The notes under the pieces were generated by a model, which saw nothing but the letters and a program-made list of their open reading frames with translations, made no database searches and was not told the DNA's origin. Both the position numbers and the translations under genes were made by a program. From DATFVJ01 sp963820395 (GTDB lineage Bacteria; Actinomycetota; Actinomycetes; Streptosporangiales; Streptosporangiaceae), in NCBI GenBank assembly GCA_963820395.1, contig CAWGAE010000013.1, forward strand, positions 1-64,000: 64,000 nt of DNA, in the 5' to 3' direction. This document shows, piece by piece, positions 26,215 to 37,621 of this stretch; the stretch's first letter is position 1; every line of letters begins with the position of its first letter.

Positions 26215-27717
26215 TCACGAGGCGTTCGGCAGCCAGACCCTGACGATGGTGCCGCGGCCAGGCGCCGATTCGAGCGTCGCCTGACCGCCATGCGCGCCGG
26301 CGATCGCCTGCACGATCGACAGGCCAAGACCAGCGCCAGCTGATCCGTCGGCTGGATGCGGGCCGCCTCCCCGCCCTCCGCCGCCCGATCGGCCGCTGCC
26401 CTGCCCGCCACGCACGCCGCGGTGAAAGCGGTCGAAGGCCTGTGCCGCGTCATCCGCGGACATGCCCGGCCCGGCATCGGCGACCTCGATGAACACGCCG
26501 GATCCGGCTCGAGCCAGCCCCACCTTCACCGGCGTCGCCGCGGGCGTGTGCTCCCGCGCGTTGGCGAGCAGGTTGGCGAGCACCTGGCGAACGCGGGGTT
26601 CGTCAGCGCCCGCGATGATCCGGTCCGGGGTTTCGACCTCGATCGGCCTGCCCGGCTCGACCGCGGCGGGTTCCGCGGCGGCGTCCCTGACGATCGCGGC
26701 GAGGTCGCATTCGGTCAGGTCGAGCGAGGATGTCCGTTCGAGCCTGGCGAGCTCGAGCAGTTCGGCGACAAGAAGGCTCATCCGGCCCGCTTCCTCCTCT
26801 ATCCGGCGCATCGCGTTCGGCAGTTGATCAGGGCCGAGGGCGCCCTGCCGGTACAGCTCGGCGTAGCCGCGGATAGTCGTCAGCGGGGTCCGGAGTTCGT
26901 GTGAAGCATCGGCGGCGAACGTGCGTACCTTCTGCTCCGAATGCCAGCGCGCTGCGAACGCGTGCTGTATCCGGTCCAGCATGGTGTTGATGGCACCGGC
27001 CAGCCGGCCTGTCTCCGTGCCGGCCTCAGCGTCGGGCATCCGGGCAGTGAGATCCCCGCTCTCGGTGATGCGGTCGGCCGCGTTCGCCATCCGTCCGAGT
27101 GGCGCGAGCCCGCGACCGATCAGCCACCTGCCGCCGAGGCCGAGCAGCACGATCAGCACCCCGCCCGTGATCAGCTCGGCGAGGATGACGCCGCTCACCG
27201 GGTCGCTCACGTCACGCAGCGGCCGTGCGACCACGAGGACGAGGACCCCGTTGCCGGGAAGCGGCACGCCTGCGTTGCTCACCTGCACCCGGGCGACCAG
27301 CCTCGCCCGAGCCCGCAGCTTCGTGCCGTCCGGCAAAGTGATCGCGAAGGGCGGGTGGCGGGCGAGTCCGACGAACGTGGCACGGTCCATCTGCCCGAGG
27401 GTCGTCTGCAGCTCGTCCGACAGGCGGCCGCTGGTGAGGGGCGAGACGCTGCCGGTCCGCAGCGCATAGACCGCGGCGAGATAACTGCCAGGCGCGGCCG
27501 CTAGTTCGGCCGGAGTACGCGACGCGGTGATCCGCAACTGCCTGTTGAACTGTGCGCCGAGTCGTTTCCCCAGCACAGCCGAGCTGACCGCGCCCATGAT
27601 CACCAGGAACACGGTGGTGATGGCGATCAGGCCGATGAGCGGACGGGCACGCAGCGAGAGCCGTCCGGCGGTGCCCGCCGTACGGGCCGGCGGGTACCCG
27701 GGACCGGCCGGGGTCAT
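26215..27717 (-). CDS. sensor histidine kinase
   Basis: 500 aa. TM1 at about 27-48, extracellular sensor at about 50-175, TM2 at about 177-196, HAMP, HisKA with H-box ADASHELRTPLTTIRGY (His273), then HATPase_c (VRQVLANLLANAREH, VADAGPGMS, GAGLGLSIVQAIAGAHGG). The ATG overlaps the response-regulator stop (ATGA at 27714-27717), so the pair is translationally coupled. Ligand unknown. A glycine-rich insert sits between the F-box and G2-box. Confidence 0.92.
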   Translation of the reverse strand: MTPAGPGYPPARTAGTAGRLSLRARPLIGLIAITTVFLVIMGAVSSAVLGKRLGAQFNRQLRITASRTPAELAAAPGSYLAAVYALRTGSVSPLTSGRLSDELQTTLGQMDRATFVGLARHPPFAITLPDGTKLRARARLVARVQVSNAGVPLPGNGVLVLVVARPLRDVSDPVSGVILAELITGGVLIVLLGLGGRWLIGRGLAPLGRMANAADRITESGDLTARMPDAEAGTETGRLAGAINTMLDRIQHAFAARWHSEQKVRTFAADASHELRTPLTTIRGYAELYRQGALGPDQLPNAMRRIEEEAGRMSLLVAELLELARLERTSSLDLTECDLAAIVRDAAAEPAAVEPGRPIEVETPDRIIAGADEPRVRQVLANLLANAREHTPAATPVKVGLARAGSGVFIEVADAGPGMSADDAAQAFDRFHRGVRGGQGSGRSGGGGRGGGPHPADGSAGAGLGLSIVQAIAGAHGGQATLESAPGRGTIVRVWLPNAS

Positions 27718-28511
27718 CCCCCGTCCGGCCGGGGGGCTGCCGCACCGGGTGCGGACGGGTTCGCGGTGGATGGGACACCCGGGACCGCAGGACGCAGAGC
27801 GTAACCGACCCCGCGCTGCGTGTGGATCAGCGGCGGTCCAAGGGGGTCTAGTTTGCGCCGCAGGTAGCTGACGTATGTCTCCACGATCTGCGACTGCCCG
27901 CCGTGGTCCCAGCCCCAGACGTGCTCGAGTAGCTGTGCCCGGGTGAGGACCCGTCCTGGATGCCGCATCAGGAACGCGAGCAGCCGGAACTCTGTCGGGG
28001 ACAGGTCAAGCTCGGTGCCGCCCCGGCGCGCCGTCCGCGCGCGCCTCGTCGAGTTCGAGGTCGGCGACCCGGAGCACCTCGGCACCGCCGAGCCCGTCGT
28101 CGTCCGCCTCCTCGCCCCGCCCGGTAGCGGCACGGACCCGGCGCAGCACGGCGCGTATCCGCGCCACCAGGGCCTCGACGGAGAAAGGCTTCGTGACGTA
28201 GTCGTCTCCGCCGAGCGCTAGGCCGGTGACCGTGTCCGATGAGGTGTCGCGGGCGGTCAGGAAGATCACCGGCACGTCGTTACCCTCGGCCCGCAGCCGC
28301 CGGCAGACCTCGAAGCCGTCCAGGTCCGGCAGCACCACGTCGAGCACGACCAGGTCAGGCCGCCCCGCGGCGGCCTGGCGGAGTGCATCGCTCCCGGTCG
28401 CGGCCGTGGTCACCGTGAAACCATGGAACCGCGCGCGATCTGGACGAGTTCGCGGATATTCAGCTCGTCGTCCACCACGAGCACCTTGGGAAGCCGGTCA
28501 CCTGCTGTCAT
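27714..28511 (-). CDS. OmpR/PhoB-type response regulator (two compensating frameshifts)
   Basis: About 265 aa when corrected. Receiver: KVLVVDDELNIRELVQIA, then (other frame) RFHGFTVTTAATGSDALRQ, DLVVLDVVLPDLDGFEV with the phospho-acceptor Asp, FLTARDT, DDYVTKPFSVEALVARIRA. DNA-binding winged helix: ELDLSPTEFRLLAFLMRHPG, LLEHVWGWD, VETYVSYLRRKLD, TQRGVGYALR. A base appears missing in GCGCGCGG near 28425 and an extra base present in GCGCCGGGG near 28035; together they restore length. Coupled to the kinase gene. Confidence 0.87.
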
Positions 28512-28639
28512 CGCAGTGTCAATCTTGGCCGAAGGTCCGGGCACTTCGATACCGGAGGGCGGCGCCACTGCGCCGGTGGCCGGGTGAGCCGCCTGCTGAA
28601 GGCGGGACCGGCCGCCGGCGCTTACCGGAGCGCTCAGCT

Positions 28640-29320
28640 TTACGATGGCGAGGGACCCGGGAAACCGCCCTGCTGCCACCCGGGCTGGCCGGCGGCGTCC
28701 TTCTTGCGGACGATGATCAGCCGCGCACCGCGGACCGCGCCGTGCTCCGGACCGCCCACGAGCACCGGGTCACCGGTCGCGAGGCTTGATCCGCTGGCGC
28801 GGGCGCCATCCTTGCGGACCACGGTGTTGCTCATCAGTGTCCAGCCCCAGGCGGTGCCGTCAGCGGCGCGGACGGTCACGTCCGTTGCGCTGACCGCCAC
28901 GATGATGCCTCGCTCGAAGGCCAGCTCTCGGAACCCGCCATCGGCGGCGCGTACTGTCAACTCACCGTGCACGCCCCGTGGGCGCCGCAGGATCCAGGCG
29001 ACGCGCCTGGCGCCGGCGCCGGCCACCTTACCCGAGGAGGCGGTGCCTCCTCGGGTCGGCGAAGTCGCCGCGCTCAGCGCCGCGGCCTGGCCGCCTGCCG
29101 CCGAGCCACTGCTCGCCAGGTCCAGCCCGGCGACTGTCCCGCCAGCGGCGAGCACCGCGGCCGCGGCGAGGCCCGCTGTCCACCGCGGGGCCCGGTGGCG
29201 GCGCTTGGGAGCAGGGGCTGTGGCGTTGGTCATGACGGGTACCGGCTGGGTGGCGTCCGGGGGCCCGTATGATCGGTAGCTAGTGTGTTGCGGCTGATTT
29301 CCCCAGTGCATATCGTCCAT
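28640..29320 (-). CDS. membrane-anchored protein with DUF5666-like domain
   Basis: About 226 aa. A cytoplasmic segment (MDDMHWGNQPQHTSYRSYG), one TM helix (WTAGLAAAAVLAAGGTVAGL), a Ser/Ala linker and an outer beta-rich domain: GIIVAVSATDVTVRAADGTA, NTVVRKDG, SLATGDPVLVGG, GARLIIVRK, the pattern of DUF5666-type domains. A perfect 11-bp stem hairpin lies inside (29031-29055). Lies upstream of the two-component genes on the same strand; possibly its signal partner, but this is speculation. Confidence 0.6.
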   Translation of the reverse strand: MDDMHWGNQPQHTSYRSYGPPDATQPVPVMTNATAPAPKRRHRAPRWTAGLAAAAVLAAGGTVAGLDLASSGSAAGGQAAALSAATSPTRGGTASSGKVAGAGARRVAWILRRPRGVHGELTVRAADGGFRELAFERGIIVAVSATDVTVRAADGTAWGWTLMSNTVVRKDGARASGSSLATGDPVLVGGPEHGAVRGARLIIVRKKDAAGQPGWQQGGFPGPSPS

Positions 29321-29434
29321 GCCGGTAGATTGCCAGCCTGACCTGGGACGACGGGCGGCGTAGTCTGGGAGATCGCTGGGAATGCGCACCACATTCCCCG
29401 GGGCCGGAAGAAGAAGCGACTGCAGAGGACATTT

Positions 29435-30253
29435 GTGTCTGAGAAAACGACCGGCCGTACGGGGAGGCCAGAAATTCCAGCAGGGCGCATCCTCGTTCAG
29501 CCGAATGCCGCGGCGGATGCCCTGGAGAATCACCTGGGGGGCGAGGAGGCCCGCAACTACCGGCGGTACGAGCGCGACGTGGTCGCGCCCCACGTCGGCC
29601 GTTCGATGCTTGAGATCGGTTCCGGGCTCGGCGCCTTCTCCGCACAGTTCCTGCCGCGCCTCGCCCGCCTGGTGGCGAGCGACAGTGATCCGTATTGCGT
29701 TGAGCAACTGTCCGAGCGTTACAAGGATGACCCGAGCGTTCAGGTGCTCGAGCTCGCCCTCCCGGCCGACATACCGCTGAGCGAGCCGGTTGACACTGTC
29801 GTCGCGATGAACGTCCTTGAGCACATCGTCGATGACGTCGCCGCGTTGCGCTGCCTGGCGCGCGTGACAAAACCGGGCGGCAAGATCGTGCTCTGGGTTC
29901 CAGGATACCCGCAGCTCTATGGAGAATTCGACCGGAAGGTGGGGCACGTCCGCCGGTACACCCCGAAGACCATGGCAGCCGCAGTGGCCGCGGCCGGGTT
30001 GTCAGTAGAGGTGCTGCGGCCGATCAACATGCTCGGCGGGATCGCCTGGTGGTTCGCGGTGCGGCGGGCGCGCGTCAGCTACCCGAGGCCTAACGTCGTA
30101 CGCGTGTACGACCGGATCGTCGTGCCCGCCACGCGATTCATCGAGCGCCTGGTCCGGCCGCCTTTCGGGCAGACGGTGTTCTGCGTCGCCCGGGTGCCGG
30201 AGCATTATGAGAGCCGCCCCGCGGCAAACGGGACGGCAGCGAGCCTGCCATGA
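29435..30253 (+). CDS. class I SAM-dependent methyltransferase
   Basis: 272 aa. Motif I MLEIGSGLGAFSAQFL (about 58-73), acidic motif II VASDSDPYCVEQL, VVAMNVLEHIVDDVAAL, and KPGGKIVLWVPGYPQLYGEFD, typical of Methyltransf_11/UbiE-like enzymes that often modify lipids or glycans. GTG start with AGAGGA six bases upstream. Its stop is 10 bp from the convergent argS stop. Substrate unknown. Confidence 0.85.
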   Translation: MSEKTTGRTGRPEIPAGRILVQPNAAADALENHLGGEEARNYRRYERDVVAPHVGRSMLEIGSGLGAFSAQFLPRLARLVASDSDPYCVEQLSERYKDDPSVQVLELALPADIPLSEPVDTVVAMNVLEHIVDDVAALRCLARVTKPGGKIVLWVPGYPQLYGEFDRKVGHVRRYTPKTMAAAVAAAGLSVEVLRPINMLGGIAWWFAVRRARVSYPRPNVVRVYDRIVVPATRFIERLVRPPFGQTVFCVARVPEHYESRPAANGTAASLP

Positions 30254-30263
30254 CCGCACACGG

Positions 30264-31991
30264 CTACATCCGGTCGGGCACCTGAACGCCGAGCAGGCAA
30301 AGACCGGTCAGCAGCACCCGGAGCGTGAGCGCGGAAAGCGCGAGCCGGGATTCCTTGACGGCTTCGCTTGGTGCGCCAAGCACCGGGCAATGCTCATAGA
30401 AGGTGGTAAACGCGCTGGCCACGTCGAATAGGTACGCGGACAGCCGGTGCGGTTCCGCAGTGTCCCCTACCTGCTGAACCGCGGCGCCGAAGCCAAGCAG
30501 TCGCAGCGCCAGTGCCCGTTCGGCCTGCTCGCTGAACATACTGGGTCCCGCGGGCCGGCCCGGGTCCAAGCCAGCCTTGCGGAAGATCGACCGGACCCGC
30601 GCCGCCGCGTACTGCAGATACGGGGCGGTGTTCCCGTTGAGCGCGAGCATCCGGTCGAAGTCGAAGACATACCCGCTGTCCCTGGCCACAGACAGGTCCG
30701 CGTACTTGAGTCCGCCGATGCCGACTGCCTCACCGATCTGGTGCCGCACCCGGGCGTCCTCGTACCGGTCGGCGATGACCCGTTCCGCGCGCTCCACAGC
30801 CTCGTCGAGTAGCTCTGTCAGCTTGATTGTCTTTCCTGCCCGGGTACGCAGGATCTTCCCGTCTGGGCCGAGCACGCTGCCGATCTGGGCGTGCTCGAAC
30901 AGCACGCCCTCCGGTATCCATCCCGCCTGCCGCGCCACCGCGAACACCATCTGGAAATGCAGAGCCTGAGCCGCACCCACGACGTAGATCGCGCGGTCGG
31001 CGTGCAGTTGATCCACACGGTAGCGGATCGTGGCAAGGTCGGTCGTGGAGTAGTTGTAGCCGCCGTCGCTCTTGCGGATGATCATCGGCAACGGCTCGCC
31101 GTCCCTGCCGGTGAATCCGGGCGGGAAGGCGCAGAGCGCACCGTCGCTTTCGACGGCGATTCCCTTGGCCTGCAGCTGTGTCACGGTGTCGGCGAGCATG
31201 TCGTCGTAGAAGCTCTCGCCGCGGATGTCATCGTCAGTCAGGGTGACGCCGAGCCGCGCATAGGTCAGGCGCAGGTATTCTCTCGACAGATCGACGAGCT
31301 CCTGCCACAGCCGGATCGTTTCGGCGTCGCCGGCCTGCAGCAAGACGACGCGCTTCCTTGCGCGCTCTACGAACGCAGGATCAGAATCGAACCTCTGCCG
31401 CGCTGCGTGGTAGAACGTGTTCGGGTCGGTCCTCAGCAGGTCGGCCTGCGCGGAATTCTCGCCGGCGTCGAGCAGGTGCTCGATGAGCATGCCGAAGGGC
31501 GTTCCCCAGTCCCCGAGGTGGTTGTCGCGGATGACCTGGTGGCCGAGGAAATCCATGATGCGTGCGATCGAGTCGCCGACAATCGTGGTGCGCAGATGCC
31601 CGACGTGCATCTCCTTGGCGACATTGGGCGAGGAGTACTCGACGACCACAATCTGCGGGCGGGCCGCTGCTGGAACGCCCAGCCGGGCGTCAGCCAGTAG
31701 CAGATCAGCTTGGTTCGCGATCCAGTCGTCGCGCAGGGTGAAGTTGATGAAGCCAGGGCCGCTCACCTCGGTCGCGGCGCATATGTCCGCCACGTCGAAC
31801 TGCCCGGCCAGTTCCGCGGCCACGGCGCGCGGCGGCCGGCCGAGCCGTTTGCCCAGTGGCAGCGAGACGTTGGCCTGGTAATCCGCGAACTGGGATGGCC
31901 GGATCACCGGATCGGTGTCGGCTTCGTCGGGGCCGAAAGCGGCTACGATCGCGCGCGCTACCCGCTGCGCGAGGAGGTCCTGCGGATCCAT
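30264..31991 (-). CDS. argS: arginyl-tRNA synthetase
   Basis: 575 aa class I synthetase. N-terminal Add-1 domain (DYQANVSLPLGKRLG), signature SSPNVAKEMHVGHLRTTIVG (HIGH region), DNHLGDWGTPFGMLI, KSDGGYNYSTTDLATI, and the C-terminal DALR anticodon domain (NTAPYLQYAAARVRSI). Complete; ends VQVPDRM. The usual KMSKS is replaced by RAGKTIKL, as in many ArgS. Confidence 0.96.
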   Translation of the reverse strand: MDPQDLLAQRVARAIVAAFGPDEADTDPVIRPSQFADYQANVSLPLGKRLGRPPRAVAAELAGQFDVADICAATEVSGPGFINFTLRDDWIANQADLLLADARLGVPAAARPQIVVVEYSSPNVAKEMHVGHLRTTIVGDSIARIMDFLGHQVIRDNHLGDWGTPFGMLIEHLLDAGENSAQADLLRTDPNTFYHAARQRFDSDPAFVERARKRVVLLQAGDAETIRLWQELVDLSREYLRLTYARLGVTLTDDDIRGESFYDDMLADTVTQLQAKGIAVESDGALCAFPPGFTGRDGEPLPMIIRKSDGGYNYSTTDLATIRYRVDQLHADRAIYVVGAAQALHFQMVFAVARQAGWIPEGVLFEHAQIGSVLGPDGKILRTRAGKTIKLTELLDEAVERAERVIADRYEDARVRHQIGEAVGIGGLKYADLSVARDSGYVFDFDRMLALNGNTAPYLQYAAARVRSIFRKAGLDPGRPAGPSMFSEQAERALALRLLGFGAAVQQVGDTAEPHRLSAYLFDVASAFTTFYEHCPVLGAPSEAVKESRLALSALTLRVLLTGLCLLGVQVPDRM

Positions 31992-32160
31992 GCGAGGATC
32001 TTATCGGCGGCGCGGCACCTGCCGCGCGGCCGAGAGGCCGGGTGATGAGACGGTGTCGGGCCAGGGGGGCACGCAGCAGTTCCCGCCCGCGCCAGGCAGC
32101 GGGTCAGCGGGTTTCGCCCCCGCCATGTGGTCGTGCCATCATCGCGCGGCTGCCGCCGCG

Positions 32161-33234
32161 TCACGAACGGCGCAGGAAGCCCGTCCGCGCGGGGCCTAGC
32201 CGCTCTTTGATCCGCTCGGCCACCTGAGTGTCGGCAAGGCGCGCGGCGAGCAGGCAGGCCGACGCGATCCCGTTGGCCGTCGCCGCGCCGTGCGCGATCA
32301 CGACGGTGCCGTGCAGGCCAAGCAGCGCGGCGCCGCCCTGGCTGTCCGGATCCAGGCGCGCGGCGAGGGAGCGCAGGCGGCTGCGCTGCAGCAGCGCGCC
32401 GAGCCGGGCTGCCGGGGAACTGGTCAGGGCACAGCGGATCTGCAGCGCGGTATACCTGGCAGTGCCCTCGAGAGTCTTCAAGGCTACGTTTCCAGTGAAG
32501 CCGTCGGCCACGATGACATCGACGCGTCCCGCCAGCAGGTCGCCGCCCTCCATGTTCCCCGCGAAGCTGAGCGCCAGGTCGTCGTTCGGCGGCTGCGTGG
32601 CGGCCGCGGTCAGCAGCTCGTGTGTGCGGCGGGCCAGCTTGTTCCCCTTCCCCGGCTCGGATCCGATGGTGAGCAGGCCAACGCTTGGCCGTTCGATCCC
32701 GTAGGCGGCCTGCGCGTAGGCGACGCCCAGATGAGCGAACTGGACGAGCATCTCCGGCTTGGGATCGGCGGTCGCTCCGGCATCGACGAGCAGCGTCGGT
32801 GTTGGCTGGGTGGGCAGCACGACGGCAAGCGCGGGCCGCAGCACACCGGGTACGGATCGCAGCCTTAGCCGCGCGGTCGCCACGACCGCACCGGTAGAGC
32901 CAGCTGAAACCAGCGCGGCGGCCTGGCCGCGCCTGATCAGCTGGCATGCCACGGCCACGCTGGAGCGAGGTCGCCGCCAGGTCGCGAGCGCCCCCTCGTC
33001 CATGCCGAGAGCCTCCTCCGCAGGCACGATCGGGATGTCCCGGTCGGCGCCTTGCTTGGCCAGTATGGGCCGGAGCCTGGCCGACTCCCCGGTGAGCACG
33101 ACGCGCACCTGGAACTCGCGGACGGCAATGACCGCGCCGGCGACGACCTCTTCTGGACCGTGGTCGCCGCCCATGGCGTCAAGCGCGACGGGTGGTCTCG
33201 TCAGGGTGTCACCGGCCCCATCGCGGCCCGCCAC
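32161..33234 (-). CDS. plsX: phosphate acyltransferase PlsX
   Basis: About 357 aa. Makes acyl-phosphate from acyl-ACP for phospholipid synthesis. Seen: VALDAMGGDHGPEEVVAGA, LVSAGSTGAVVATA, LVDAGATADPKPEMLVQFAH, SIGSEPGKG-like TIGSEPGKGNKL, ADGFTGNVALKT, GGAALLGLHGTVVIAHG. Start uncertain: the GTG at 33234 has AGGA about ten bases upstream, and a GTG at 33294 also lies in frame. The gene stands alone here, not in the common rpmF-plsX-rnc arrangement, so it might be a second copy. Confidence 0.9.
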   Translation of the reverse strand: MAGRDGAGDTLTRPPVALDAMGGDHGPEEVVAGAVIAVREFQVRVVLTGESARLRPILAKQGADRDIPIVPAEEALGMDEGALATWRRPRSSVAVACQLIRRGQAAALVSAGSTGAVVATARLRLRSVPGVLRPALAVVLPTQPTPTLLVDAGATADPKPEMLVQFAHLGVAYAQAAYGIERPSVGLLTIGSEPGKGNKLARRTHELLTAAATQPPNDDLALSFAGNMEGGDLLAGRVDVIVADGFTGNVALKTLEGTARYTALQIRCALTSSPAARLGALLQRSRLRSLAARLDPDSQGGAALLGLHGTVVIAHGAATANGIASACLLAARLADTQVAERIKERLGPARTGFLRRS

Positions 33235-33268
33235 CTGCGCTCGATCCTGCGCCAGTGGTGGCTTGCGG

Positions 33269-33292
33269 GCTGGACATCGGCCGATGTCCAGC
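33269..33292. promoter_or_regulatory. 24-bp perfect palindrome upstream of plsX
   Basis: The half-site GCTGGACATCGG (33269-33280) is followed at once by its exact reverse complement (33281-33292). It lies 35 bp before the preferred plsX start and carries the same CGGCCGATGT core as the array at 3.2 kb. A dimeric repressor site is plausible. Confidence 0.5.
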
Positions 33293-33294
33293 AC

Positions 33295-33815
33295 TCGCGG
33301 CCGGGGGCAGCGTGGCGAAGGAGCAGTCCCTCATTGCGGCCAAGCCTCTCAGTGGTCCGGATGATCCCTCAATTATCGGCCGGCGTGCGACCTAGTGGTC
33401 AGAGCACTGGCGGAGCGGTGATCGTGACGAGCGCGAACACCGCACGGCTGCCGCATGGTCAGGCGGCCGGTCAACCGCGCTCACCGCCAACCGCACGCGC
33501 TGGTCCACGACACCACGATTGTGATCACGGGCGCCGGGGGAGAATACTCCGAGGAGCATGTCGCACGCTACTTCGGCTGGCGGCGAGCGTGGCAAGCAAC
33601 GCACGGACGAGAACGGTGCCAAGGGACTTACTCCCGCCGAGCAGCCCAGAGGGTCCAACGGAACGCCCAAGGTTTCCGAAGCGTTTCGCCATTGTAACCT
33701 TTCGTTGCTCAGGTCTTGGCGCGCCCGCTGAGTGTGTCGTGAGGTCCGGCCGTCCCGGCTGGCCTACTCGTGCTCAGGCGACACCCCCGGGGCGCGATCG
33801 ACCGAAGGGAGATGC
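33295..33815. other. spacer between plsX and kamA-like gene
   Basis: About 520 bp between divergent genes. No credible gene. Promoters for both sides are expected; I could not define them. Confidence 0.5.
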
Positions 33816-35165
<1,350 letters not shown>

Positions 35166-35227
35166 GCTGCCACAGAATTTCCCGCTACGCAGCCGTCCAG
35201 GACTATGACCGTGCGGCGGGAAGTAAT

Positions 35228-35345
35228 GTGGCGCCGGGATTGGGGGTGTGGCGCCGGGATTGGCGAGAGTGTGGGCGCCGGGATTTGCTGGTGTGGCGCC
35301 GTGACTGGGGTGTGGCGCCGCAGATGCGGCGCAGGCGCCGGGTGC
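35228..35345 (+). repeat. degenerate array of GTGTGGCGCCGGGATTGG
   Basis: Five imperfect copies of GTGTGGCGCCGGGATTGG, spaced by a few bases, lie directly after the kamA-like gene. The unit is decayed towards the right end (GTGTGGCGCCGTGACTGG, GTGTGGCGCCGCAG). Intergenic. Confidence 0.75.
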
Positions 35346-35410
35346 GGTTCGCCGGTCATCCTCAGCGCGGACTTCACCGGGCACGGCCGTGCGCCCCCGC
35401 TCGCGCTCGG

Positions 35411-35803
35411 TTACGCCGCGGTGCTGATCTCCGTGGACTCGGCCCGCGACGGACTGCGCGGCGCTGTCCCGCCCTTAATGGCGAAACAGTTCGGCGCCGC
35501 GACGCAGATCACCGCAATGGGCAAAACAATGGTCACGCGCATCGCTGTGACAAAGGCATTCGTGAACACCTCGTGCGCGACGCGTTCAATGAGGAACATC
35601 ACCTGCTGGGGCAGCCCATGCGAAGTCTGATCGCTGCTGCCGCTCTGGCCAGCGCCGACCTGAAAGCCGTTCTTGGCGGCGGCGCGAAAACCGGCGACGA
35701 ACCCGGCACGTGCGGCCGGGGGGAATGTGACCAGCGCGCTGCGTACCATCCCATTCCGGCCGCCGAGCATGCCGATGGCGACAGCGAAGGTGACGAAGTT
35801 CAT
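35411..35803 (-). pseudogene. C-terminal remnant of a DHA2-type MFS exporter
   Basis: The frame encodes FVAGFRAAAKNGFQVGAGQS, then LIERVAHEVFTNAFVTAMRV and TIVLPIAVICVAA, matching the last loop and last helix of EmrB/QacA-like drug exporters. The preceding twelve or so helices are absent; upstream lies the FAH gene. A truncated remnant. Confidence 0.6.
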
Positions 35804-35851
35804 ACTGCGGCCCGCAAGCGCAGGCCTATCGGAGTGTGCGAGCCGGTCAGC

Positions 35852-36763
35852 TCAAAGCGTGCTGGCGTTTGTCGCCGTGGTGCCCGGCCGCCAGCGCCAA
35901 CCGCTGTGATCGCCCTCCTCGGCCACGATGCGGTTGCGAATGGTGCCGACACCCTGGATCGTGATTTCGATGACATCCCCCGGCGTCATCCAGACGGGTG
36001 GCTTGCGGGCGAAGCCGACGCCTCCCGGAGTGCCAGTCGCGATCACATCCCCCGGGTGCAAAGTGGTGAAGGACGAGAAGAACTCGACGCAGCCCGGCAC
36101 GTCGACGATCATTTGCGAGGTCCGGGCCAACTGCATGACCTCGCCGTTCAATACCGTGGTAATGGCGACATCGGAGACATCCGCCTCTTCGGTGGTGACG
36201 ACCTCGGGTCCGATCGGCATGCTGCCATCGAAGTTCTTGCCTGGCGTCCACTGCGTCCCGGCACGTTGCCAGTCGCGTGCGGAGGCGTCATTGAGCACGA
36301 CGTATCCCGCGAGAGCCTCGATGGCCTTCGCCGCCGGGATGTACCGCCCGCCCTGGCCGACGACCAAGCCGAGTTCCCCCTCGTAGTCGAAGCGGTCGGT
36401 GAGCGCTGGCTTAACCAGGTCGGCGTAGGGTGCCAGAACAGTTTCGCGGCCGCGCACGAACACGTCCGGCCAGACTGGGACCTCCCGCCCCCCTTCGAGC
36501 GCATGTTCGCGGTAGTTCAGGCCCACGCAGAGAATCCGCCCGGGCGCCGGGACCGCGGGGCCGAGGTCGGAGGTGTCGTATTCGCGGCCGTCACGGGCTT
36601 CGAGTGCGCGTGCCGCCTCCATAGCGACCGGCCCGACCGCCAGCAGCGACCCGAGCGAGGTGAGCCGGTGATCCCCGCTGGCTTCGCCGAGGTCGACATA
36701 CCCGGAGCGGCCACGTACGTGTAGTCGTAGTCCATCCCCGGTGGCAATGGTGGCGAGCCTCAC
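35852..36763 (-). CDS. fumarylacetoacetate hydrolase (FAH) family protein
   Basis: 303 aa. N-terminal cap-like region, then the FAH fold: RILCVGLNYREHALEGGREV, FDYEGELGLVVGQGGRYI with metal-binding Glu, LNDASARDWQ, KNFDGSMPIGPEVVT, LHPGDVIATGTPGGVGFARK. Probably a divalent-metal hydrolase or decarboxylase in aromatic or sugar acid catabolism; the substrate cannot be told. GTG 36763 with GGGAG nine bases upstream. Confidence 0.88.
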   Translation of the reverse strand: MRLATIATGDGLRLHVRGRSGYVDLGEASGDHRLTSLGSLLAVGPVAMEAARALEARDGREYDTSDLGPAVPAPGRILCVGLNYREHALEGGREVPVWPDVFVRGRETVLAPYADLVKPALTDRFDYEGELGLVVGQGGRYIPAAKAIEALAGYVVLNDASARDWQRAGTQWTPGKNFDGSMPIGPEVVTTEEADVSDVAITTVLNGEVMQLARTSQMIVDVPGCVEFFSSFTTLHPGDVIATGTPGGVGFARKPPVWMTPGDVIEITIQGVGTIRNRIVAEEGDHSGWRWRPGTTATNASTL

Positions 36764-37459
<696 letters not shown>

Positions 37460-37621
37460 ATGACGGTGTGGATCACTAGTGGCGGCATCATCTATTTGGT
37501 GCTGCTCGTCACTCTCGGGATCATGTCGATACGGAAGGGCCACTGGGTGATGTTCCTTGTGGGCTTGTTTATTCCGATCTTCTGGCTCATCGGCGCGCTG
37601 ATGCCCCGAAGGGGGCGCTGA
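37460..37621 (+). CDS. small two-TM membrane protein
   Basis: 53 aa. ATG at 37460: MTVWITSGGIIYLVLLVTLG, a first helix, then the charged loop SIRKGHW, a second helix VMFLVGLFIPIFWLIGALM, and a basic end PRRGR. The layout RKGHW-VMF-G-F-P-FWLIGA is recurrent in small actinobacterial membrane proteins. Function unknown. Confidence 0.6.
   Translation: MTVWITSGGIIYLVLLVTLGIMSIRKGHWVMFLVGLFIPIFWLIGALMPRRGR

Noticed and set aside
35228..36724. 498-codon plus-strand frame over the FAH gene
   Set aside because: It lies antisense to a clear FAH-family gene and begins in a repeat array.
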